Source: Nitrososphaerota archaeon
Lineage (GTDB): Archaea; Thermoproteota; Nitrososphaeria; Nitrososphaerales; UBA57
Length of the DNA stretch: 5,726 bases
Assembly (NCBI GenBank): GCA_016180375.1
Contig: JACPBJ010000138.1
Location: forward strand, 1 to 5,726
Direction of reading: 5' to 3'
How positions within the stretch are numbered: position 1 is the first letter of the stretch; the number at the start of each line of letters is the position of its first letter. This document shows, piece after piece, positions 1-4,704 of this stretch. The position numbers and the translations under genes were made by a program. Under the pieces are notes generated by a model that had not been told where the DNA came from, did no database searches, and saw only the letters and a program-made list of their open reading frames with translations.

Positions 1-576
1 AGACTGTATTCCTGTTATCTGTCCAGCAACTTCCCAGAGCATCTTTGAAGCATCTGTATCCGTGCCAGGAGCTGGCTGGTGCGGAGGGTGAGCAAGGAAA
101 GATTCACCAACAGCTCTGCTTTCAAGAGCCCTAGCGAGTGAAACCAAGCCCCCGGAGAAGCCGAAGAGCCCATCAAAACCAACCTGAGAGAGCAGAATTT
201 TCGTATCTGCATCGCCATACACTTCCTCTAGAATCTTTCTCTCGCCTGAGGCGGTCGATATTCGGAACGGTAATCCATCTAACCTTTTCCTAACCAGATT
301 GACGCTCTTCCTCGAAGCAATGAACTGAACATCATCTTGCTGGATATTCTTCCCAACCAAAAGACTTCCCAAGATTTTCGCTGCTCTTAGACAAGGCTCC
401 TCGTCATCAGCGAGCAGGATTGCTATCTTCCCTGAAAGATTTAGCTGCGTTATTCTCTGTTCGATCTCCTCATCGGTCAGGGCCGACTTGGCTTTCTCAA
501 CAACCTCGAGAAGATTCTCCGCTCTGATATCAATGGCAACTTCAACGGCTCCATATGAGACCCATATCTCTGGCAA
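1..576 (-). CDS. LarA-like (DUF2088) family protein, 5' part only
   Basis: The frame is open from a TTG at 576 to the left edge (192 codons), so the C-terminal part is missing. No ATG, GTG or other TTG lies between the in-frame upstream TAG and this TTG, so the TTG start is the only reasonable one. The protein begins MPEIWVSYGAVEVAIDIRAE. It then shows an ILLADDEEP segment (res. 53-61), a DDVQFIASRKS segment (81-91) and a FGFSGGL segment (138-144). In order and spacing these resemble the N-terminal domain of the LarA nickel-pincer lactate racemase family. The residues that would line up with the LarA catalytic and cofactor His/Lys look replaced (Asp135 and Val145 around the SGG motif), so lactate racemase activity should not be assumed. 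The family call is from memory of motifs. The reading frame itself is well supported by its length and its placement opposite pyrE. Its substrate and role are unknown. Confidence 0.6.
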   Translation of the reverse strand, partial: MPEIWVSYGAVEVAIDIRAENLLEVVEKAKSALTDEEIEQRITQLNLSGKIAILLADDEEPCLRAAKILGSLLVGKNIQQDDVQFIASRKSVNLVRKRLDGLPFRISTASGERKILEEVYGDADTKILLSQVGFDGLFGFSGGLVSLARALESRAVGESFLAHPPHQPAPGTDTDASKMLWEVAGQITGIQS

Positions 577-605
577 CTGGTTCCAACCTGCTGCGAAAGA
601 ACATG

Positions 606-613
606 AATTTAAG
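606..613 (-). promoter_or_regulatory. TATA-like box for the LarA-like gene
   Basis: On the minus strand this reads CTTAAATT, matching the archaeal YTTAWA core. Its centre lies about 33 nt before the TTG at 576. With transcription starting about 26 nt downstream of the box, the leader would be only a few nucleotides long, and no Shine-Dalgarno motif is visible. Confidence 0.5.
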
Positions 614-619
614 GCTGGG

Positions 620-625
620 CTTATC
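620..625 (+). promoter_or_regulatory. Candidate TATA-like box for pyrE
   Basis: CTTATC lies about 32 nt before the pyrE TTG at 654 and fits five of the six YTTAWA positions. The near-palindromic AATTTAAG at 606-613 could serve instead, giving a leader of about 20 nt. A GGTG at 647-650, three bases before the TTG, could then act as a weak ribosome-binding site. The sequence does not settle which box is used. Confidence 0.35.
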
Positions 626-653
626 TAGGCTAACTGCTACGGCGATGGTGTAA

Positions 654-1298
654 TTGTCTAAAGGCTCTTGGGCTGAAGAAAGGAAGAGCATAATCAGCAA
701 CATCGGGAAAGTTTTGGTGAAGAGCGGAGCCCTCAAGTTTGGAACTTTTACTCTTACGAGCGGAAAACTGAGCTCGTATTATGTTGACTTGCGAATTGTT
801 CCCAGCATTCCGGGCGTATTTCGCGAAGTAATCCATGCATATGTCTCTCTAATCAAAAAGAGCGTTCCACTGGGCGAAATCGGCGCAATAGGAGGAATCC
901 CGACTGCAGGTCTCACATACGCAACTGCAGTTTCCTACGAACTTGCTAAGCCTCTGATTTACGTAAGGAAGGAAGAAAGGCAGCACGGAACTGGAAAGGA
1001 TGTAGAGGGTCTGCTTAGCCCAGGCGCGCAGGTTGTCATAATCGATGATGTCATTACGACTGGCAGCTCGATAATATCTGCTGTTAATGCCATTAGGAAC
1101 AATGGCGGAATTGTGAAGAGGGCCGCAGTTCTTATTGATAGGCTAGAAGGAGGAAAGGAGAACCTGGCGAAGATCGGGGTTAAACTGGTTCCTCTTACAT
1201 CCATAGTCGAAATAACCGATTTTCTCTATGGCATGAGCATCATAGAGGATTCGAACAGGATTGCTATCTACGCGCAAGCAGGTCTCAGTAAATCATAA
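654..1298 (+). CDS. pyrE: Orotate phosphoribosyltransferase
   Basis: This cytosolic enzyme joins orotate to PRPP to give orotidine 5'-monophosphate in de novo pyrimidine synthesis. The 214-residue length is normal for the family. The PRPP-binding signature VVIIDDVITTGSS spans residues 127-139. The flexible catalytic loop YVRKEERQHGTGK is at 103-115. The conserved SGKLSSYYVDLR orotate/phosphate region is at 36-47. The start is a TTG at 654, and the N-terminal helix (res. 6-25) fits the family from there. The gene is divergent from the LarA-like gene and converges on tbp, overlapping its last 14 bp. No other pyrimidine gene is visible, so it is probably transcribed alone. There is no OMP decarboxylase fusion. 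Confidence 0.95.
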   Translation: MSKGSWAEERKSIISNIGKVLVKSGALKFGTFTLTSGKLSSYYVDLRIVPSIPGVFREVIHAYVSLIKKSVPLGEIGAIGGIPTAGLTYATAVSYELAKPLIYVRKEERQHGTGKDVEGLLSPGAQVVIIDDVITTGSSIISAVNAIRNNGGIVKRAAVLIDRLEGGKENLAKIGVKLVPLTSIVEITDFLYGMSIIEDSNRIAIYAQAGLSKS

Positions 1299-1842
1299 GG
1301 TTTCTCTGCTCGAGCGTCTTATGTAGATTGTTAACTGCTTGATAGACATCTGTCTCTTTCTTAGCACCAGTGCAAACTAGCTTGCCGCTAGCGAATAATA
1401 GGATTACAGTCTTGGGTTCGGCCATTCTATGTATAAGACCTGGAAACTGCTCAGGTTCATACATGGAGCGGGGCAACTGGCGAGCGGCCTCTTCAAGGTG
1501 AACATTTCCTCCCAAGCTTGCAGACGCTACAATATTTTGAATTACGATCTCTGCTTCGTTGAGGATTTCGATGCCACCCTTTCTCAACTTCTGTACTACC
1601 GTTGTTACGGCCTTCCTCGCTTGCTCCATTGATTTTGCGCCTGTGCAGACCATCTTTCCCGAGCTGAAGATCAGGGTTGCTGTCTTCGGCGACTTTAGCC
1701 TAAAAACGAGGCCTGGAAACTGGTCTGGATGATACTCAACATCCGTAAAGGTTCTCGTAATTTGGTTCAGATCAACTCTCTGGTTCACCGATGCAGAAGC
1801 GACAACATTCTCTATGCTGATGATGGGTTTTGTCTGCGGCAT
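1285..1842 (-). CDS. tbp: TATA-box-binding protein
   Basis: This basal transcription factor bends promoter DNA at the TATA box and recruits TFB and RNA polymerase. The 185 residues form the classic two direct repeats, about 8-90 and 99-180. Each repeat carries NxVASAS, QFPGL, a PKT strand and FxSGKxVCTGAK. The four DNA-intercalating phenylalanines of the TBP saddle are all present by motif position: Phe42 and Phe59 in repeat 1, Phe133 and Phe150 in repeat 2. There is no long N-terminal extension, as usual in archaea, and no acidic C-terminal tail. The ATG start is at 1842 with GAGG at 1851-1854 (minus), eight bases upstream. Signal peptidase lies upstream on the same strand with an 80-bp gap that holds separate TATA boxes, so tbp probably has its own promoter. 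Confidence 0.97.
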   Translation of the reverse strand: MPQTKPIISIENVVASASVNQRVDLNQITRTFTDVEYHPDQFPGLVFRLKSPKTATLIFSSGKMVCTGAKSMEQARKAVTTVVQKLRKGGIEILNEAEIVIQNIVASASLGGNVHLEEAARQLPRSMYEPEQFPGLIHRMAEPKTVILLFASGKLVCTGAKKETDVYQAVNNLHKTLEQRNLMIY

Positions 1843-1875
1843 TTAATAATCCTCTACGAAGGCATTACAAGCAAG

Positions 1876-1883
1876 TATTTAAA
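1876..1883 (-). promoter_or_regulatory. TATA box for tbp (proximal)
   Basis: On the minus strand this reads TTTAAATA, a strong archaeal TATA box, centred about 37 nt before the tbp ATG. The predicted start of transcription near 1854 leaves a leader of roughly 11 nt that would just include the GAGG. Confidence 0.65.
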
Positions 1884-1886
1884 GGG

Positions 1887-1894
1887 TATATATA
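1887..1894 (-). promoter_or_regulatory. Second TATA-like element upstream of tbp
   Basis: This is a palindromic TATATATA three bases upstream of the proximal box. Use of this element would start transcription near 1864 and give a leader of about 22 nt with the full GAGG motif. It could be an alternative promoter, a TBP-binding site for self-control, or simply an AT-rich neighbour. Confidence 0.4.
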
Positions 1895-1922
1895 CTGCTG
1901 TTAGATGTTCTTTTCGACAAGA

Positions 1923-2471
1923 TTATTGAACTGCAGGTAGTTCGCCATCGCTCTTCTTGCGCTTTGGCCTGAATTCAATAGCTACGACAAATGAAATTAT
2001 GGCTATCATTATGACGTAATTCAGAGGAGGGCTGAGCCATATAGCTGCGAACCCGATGTATGGCACAGTAAGGAGGACTTTGCCCAAGAAGTGAGTAGGC
2101 CTTACCAACCAATTGTCTTGCGTTGGATTATTGTCTCCTTTCGTAATCACTCCGCCTCCATCGTCAGTATTGACTATGCGGAAAACTCTATGCACTATTA
2201 CTCTTTCGGGATTCAAGGGGTTCTTGAAGACGATAATGTCTCCAGCTTGCAAAGACTTTACTTCTCCTCCACCTTTGATTACTATAACGTCCCCAACTTT
2301 CAGCGCTGGGATCATGCTGCCGCTAGATACCACAAAGAAAGGTGTCGATGTACCTAATGCTGTTATCAAGCCAGCCCACCCTCCAACGACTATCAGTGCC
2401 AATACGCCTAGGCTGATGAATTCTCTTCTTCTGCTGCTCTTCTGCTGGCTTTCTCCTGTCTCTTCTGTCAA
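1923..2471 (-). CDS. Signal peptidase I, archaeal/ER type (S26B)
   Basis: This membrane serine protease removes signal peptides from Sec-exported proteins on the outer face of the membrane. The 182 residues begin with a basic, polar N-terminus (RRR at 14-16) and one membrane segment (about 19-40). The catalytic box SSGSMIPALKVGD follows with nucleophile Ser52. Next are GDIIVFK (78-83) and VIVHRV (91-96) with His94, which replaces the bacterial lysine. KGDNNPTQDNW (111-121) holds the conserved Asp113 and Asp119. The C-terminus has one or two hydrophobic segments (about 131-146 and 151-166) and a basic tail. The start is a TTG at 2471. A TATA box about 28 nt upstream makes this TTG the probable first transcribed codon. 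It lies upstream of tbp on the same strand without overlap. Confidence 0.93.
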   Translation of the reverse strand: MTEETGESQQKSSRRREFISLGVLALIVVGGWAGLITALGTSTPFFVVSSGSMIPALKVGDVIVIKGGGEVKSLQAGDIIVFKNPLNPERVIVHRVFRIVNTDDGGGVITKGDNNPTQDNWLVRPTHFLGKVLLTVPYIGFAAIWLSPPLNYVIMIAIISFVVAIEFRPKRKKSDGELPAVQ

Positions 2472-2494
2472 CTGTTAATGTTGGCTATTGGCCG

Positions 2495-2504
2495 TTTAAT
2501 AAAG
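2495..2504 (-). promoter_or_regulatory. TATA box for signal peptidase gene
   Basis: On the minus strand this reads CTTTATTAAA. Its centre lies about 28 nt before the TTG at 2471, the distance expected between an archaeal TATA box and the transcription start. The mRNA would therefore be leaderless or nearly so. No ribosome-binding motif precedes the TTG. Confidence 0.6.
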
Positions 2505-2510
2505 GCTATC

Positions 2511-2524
2511 GCACGCCTGCGTGC
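2511..2524. repeat. 14-bp inverted repeat upstream of the signal peptidase promoter
   Basis: GCACGC-CT-GCGTGC has two perfect 6-bp arms around two bases. It lies six bases upstream of the signal peptidase TATA box. The symmetry and position would suit a dimeric regulator or an effect on TFB binding. It is short and GC-rich, so chance occurrence is possible. Confidence 0.4.
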
Positions 2525-2738
2525 AAACTACACGGGGGAGTCTGCATGAGGCAAGAAAACAATAGGCACATTGATGAGGTGATTGCTACACCTGTAATTC
2601 GGATAGATTAGGGAGAGGCAATATTCTCTTAGATAGAGTTATTATCCACGATCACGATCAAATGTCTGGCGACGATGACGACTCAGAGTTACGGGAAATT
2701 ATGACCTAAAGGCATTTGACAGAGTCGCCAAATAGTAC
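2525..2738. other. Intergenic stretch without a supported gene
   Basis: Neither strand has a frame with a convincing start, length and family match. The plus strand holds an ATG at 2546 with a GGGGGAG upstream, but the frame closes after 20 codons. A second frame ending at about 2708 is rich in Asp and His but has no usable early start. A loose inverted repeat pairs GACAGA (2718-2723) with TCTGTC (2749-2754). No T-run terminator, tRNA fold or CRISPR-like repeat is seen. Confidence 0.6.
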
Positions 2739-2927
2739 CTAAATGAGATCTGTCCTTCTAGGTCGATCAAAGAACTTGAAGACTACGATTTTTTTATCAA
2801 CCCCAATTCCAAAGGCTTCTAAAATCTCTATGGTTCTCTTTGTAATTTCTGATTTTGTCTTGAACGACTTGTTTACCTTGAATTGCCGTTTAGGAATTTT
2901 TCCGGGGAATCTGATTTTAAATTGCAT
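2739..2927 (-). pseudogene. Short basic ORF, possible remnant of an ABC-type ATPase gene
   Basis: This 62-codon frame begins at the ATG at 2927 (an in-frame ATG at 2957 would add ten residues). The product is basic and ends FFDRPRRTDLI. Its central part, RTIEILEAFGIGVDKKIVVF (res. 31-50), resembles what I recall at the N-terminus of archaeal ATPases annotated as ABC ATPase fused to acetyltransferase (COG2401-like). There a motif of the type EAFGxGxDEEKxFVxF precedes the Walker A loop. No Walker A (GxxGxGKS) follows in any frame here, and the frame stops soon after the similar part. It may thus be a decayed or truncated copy, or else a genuine small protein. The coding sequence is richer in A/T than the neighbouring genes and has A7 on the coding strand (2789-2795). 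No clear promoter or ribosome-binding site is seen. The family link is from memory and weak. Confidence 0.35.
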
Positions 2928-2957
2928 TATTGTCAATGGTTGCAGCTGCAAGAACAT

Positions 2958-3060
2958 TCTGAATAGCCAGCTTTCGAATGCCCTTCCGATCGTTTAGGGT
3001 GGAAGCAGAACCTGCAGATAGGAATTGTGTGGAGAGGGTCTCTTTCGAACCGTTCTATCT
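2958..3060. other. Spacer downstream of the propeller gene
   Basis: The frame of the small ORF stays open upstream of 2957 to a stop at about 2994-2996, without another standard start. The rest shows no frame, no tRNA cloverleaf despite a GGTTCGAA on the minus strand, and no T-rich terminator after the propeller gene stop. Confidence 0.5.
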
Positions 3061-4524
3061 TTAGTTTGGTTTCTCGAAATGCAACGAAGGTTTTGTGGTA
3101 ACTGACTCTGAACGCTTCCTACCTTGCACGATGTAATACACCATCAAGAAGGCTCCGGGTATGGCTACCGAAACCACGATCCACACCCAGCTGGGGGAAG
3201 ACGAGTCGCAACCGTAGGGCTCGAAACCTTCAAGAACACATCTCCATATCGGTGCAGGAACTCTGGACTTGTCTACCAACTTAATCATGAAAGAGCTATA
3301 ACCGAAGGATGGACAACACGGCCCGTAATGCACCGGAGATCCTACTATGTAAACTCCAGTTTCGTCCACGGCAATTTGGTTAGCAACGTCATTGTCACCA
3401 CTTCCAAACTGCCATGTCCAAACCTCATTACCATCAAAATCATACTTGCGCACAAACGGATCTTGTGGACCTCCACCTTTTTGGCCTGGTAACTCAGCAA
3501 ATGTATGTCCTGCAACATACACGCCAGTAGAATCTACTGTAATTCCGTATGCTGAATCTTCTTTATCGTATCTAACTGTCTTGTTACCAACTTGAAAGGT
3601 AGCACCGAACTGCCGCGTCCATATCTCTTTACCATTCAAATCAAATCTGCTTACGAAGGCATCCCTTAGACCAAGGTTCATTTCACCTGCTAACGCGCCC
3701 TCCGTCATGCCAGCCGCATAAACTCCTGTTTTGTGAACGGCTATGCCATTTACCCAATCGTCTTTTGACGTTCCGAACTGCCTAGTCCATATCTCATTGC
3801 CATTGTAGTCGAACCTTTGGATGAATGGATCAACGCCACCTGCATGCACCTGACCGGGCAGGGCGTCTTGCGTTCCTCCCACCACATATACCCCAAATGA
3901 GTTGACGGATATACTGGTGGAGCCACTTTCTAGTTCCCTAGTCCAAATTTCATTTCCGTTAAAGTCATATTTGCGAATAAAACCACTTTGCTCCATCCCA
4001 GATTGGTTATAGCGAGTCCTTGTGCCTATGATGTATAGGCCTGATGAATCCGCTGAAACTGCACGAGCATTACTTGCGGTAGCATTTCTGAATCCATCCC
4101 ACCTCACATAATCGCCAAAGAATTTGGTCCATATGTGATTACCATCAATATCGTACTTGCGAACGAATGCTTCTGAAAAAGGCTCCTGACCAATGGTTTT
4201 TTGGATGGTTCCAGCGACGTACATCTCTTTTTGGAAAATAGAAATGCCATCAATCCGAAGCACACCGACAATTCCAAGCGGTCGGGTCCAGAGCTCGTTA
4301 CCGTCCTTGCTATACTTCCGAATGAAGTAATCTCCGTCTTTGTATACGGAAGCATAGATCCCTGTTTTATCTACCGTAATCACCCACTGTGGATCAACTC
4401 TGTACCTCGTCCATGCCACTTCTTGGGCCTGAACTTCGTGAATGCCAGATATGCTAACAAGTAATATTACCAGCAGAAGCCAAGCCCTTTTCATTGGTAC
4501 GTATTCTGTATGCATTGGCGACAT
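3061..4524 (-). CDS. Membrane-anchored surface protein with seven-bladed beta-propeller
   Basis: The protein has 487 residues. A signal peptide lies at 11-33 (MKRAWLLLVILLVSI onward) with probable cleavage VQA|QE after residue 33. The body (35-418) holds seven repeats of a WT strand, a F-[IVM]-x-[KR] strand with a turn of D-x-x/D-G-N type, and a GxYxxG-type strand. WT pairs fall at 38, 79, 132, 194, 246, 302 and 369. The F..K/R strands fall at about 67, 120, 182, 234, 290, 357 and 412. Seven of each fits a seven-bladed propeller of SBBP-like type in which first and last strands close the ring. A Cys-bearing linker (Cys403, 404, 429, 439) leads to a membrane helix at about 446-466 and a basic end (GRKRSE), giving an outside body and a short inner tail. 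The true start may be the ATG at 4494 (MKRAW), just before the signal peptide. No enzyme motif is seen; ligand or partner binding is the likely role, with the target unknown. Confidence 0.88.
   Translation of the reverse strand: MSPMHTEYVPMKRAWLLLVILLVSISGIHEVQAQEVAWTRYRVDPQWVITVDKTGIYASVYKDGDYFIRKYSKDGNELWTRPLGIVGVLRIDGISIFQKEMYVAGTIQKTIGQEPFSEAFVRKYDIDGNHIWTKFFGDYVRWDGFRNATASNARAVSADSSGLYIIGTRTRYNQSGMEQSGFIRKYDFNGNEIWTRELESGSTSISVNSFGVYVVGGTQDALPGQVHAGGVDPFIQRFDYNGNEIWTRQFGTSKDDWVNGIAVHKTGVYAAGMTEGALAGEMNLGLRDAFVSRFDLNGKEIWTRQFGATFQVGNKTVRYDKEDSAYGITVDSTGVYVAGHTFAELPGQKGGGPQDPFVRKYDFDGNEVWTWQFGSGDNDVANQIAVDETGVYIVGSPVHYGPCCPSFGYSSFMIKLVDKSRVPAPIWRCVLEGFEPYGCDSSSPSWVWIVVSVAIPGAFLMVYYIVQGRKRSESVTTKPSLHFEKPN
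3397..3995 (-). repeat. Degenerate coding repeats of the propeller blades
   Basis: Blade units repeat at DNA level about every 165-210 bp. The clearest copies, encoding the FDxNGNEIWTRQFG-type strand and turn, start near 3397, 3601, 3773 and 3937. They share stretches such as GTCCATATCTC and ATT(A/G)CCATT on the plus strand. Copies differ at many third positions, so they are old duplications and not recent ones. Confidence 0.7.
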
Positions 4525-4567
4525 TTGTTCTTTTTGTACCTGGTCAGCGAATTCGCGGTCTAGGGCT

Positions 4568-4595
4568 TGTAAAATGAGCCGGTTACTGATTTAAG
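4568..4595 (-). promoter_or_regulatory. Candidate promoter region of the propeller gene
   Basis: Two TATA-like elements face this gene on the minus strand. CTTAAA (4590-4595) would give a leader of about 40 nt to the ATG at 4524. ATTTTACA (4568-4575) would give about 20 nt. Neither start codon, 4524 or 4494, has a good Shine-Dalgarno motif, so the box used and the start chosen remain open. Confidence 0.35.
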
Positions 4596-4673
4596 CCCCA
4601 AAGCTCTGAAGACTGAATTTCCTATCAAACTTTCGCTGTATTAAGAGAATTGCATTGAGAGGCCAAAGATAAG

Positions 4674-4680
4674 CATAAAT
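4674..4680 (+). promoter_or_regulatory. TATA box for serA-like gene
   Basis: CATAAAT is centred 28 nt before the GTG at 4705, which places the expected transcription start at or next to the start codon. No ribosome-binding motif lies between them, so the mRNA is probably leaderless. Confidence 0.55.
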
Positions 4681-4704
4681 CTCTTTACACTCGAGCAAGT
4701 CGCA

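Noticed and set aside
15..218. Minus-strand ATG frame of 67 codons at the left edge
   Set aside because: It is out of frame with the longer LarA-like reading frame that spans 1-576 and shows family motifs.
2113..2478. Plus-strand 121-codon open frame
   Set aside because: It lies wholly antisense to the signal peptidase gene, whose catalytic motifs are intact; the frame is a shadow with no family features.
2571..2580. C/D-box RNA C box (TTGATGA)
   Set aside because: The first position is not a purine and no CTGA D box follows at a usable distance on this strand.
2718..2754. Inverted repeat GACAGA/TCTGTC as a terminator
   Set aside because: The loop is 25 nt, the arms only 6 bp, there is no T-run, and it overlaps the end of the small ORF.
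2743..2997. Plus-strand 84-codon open frame
   Set aside because: It is antisense to the small minus-strand ORF, has no ribosome-binding motif or promoter, and its Cys/Ile/Leu/Asn-rich composition reads like the complement of a Lys-rich coding strand.
3001..3060. tRNA-like GGTTCGAA on the minus strand
   Set aside because: The bases after it do not complete the T-loop consensus and no acceptor, D or anticodon arms can be paired around it.
3124..3492. Plus-strand 122-codon open frame and others opposite the propeller gene
   Set aside because: These are shadows of the repetitive propeller coding sequence; the minus-strand protein has a signal peptide, regular repeats and an anchor.
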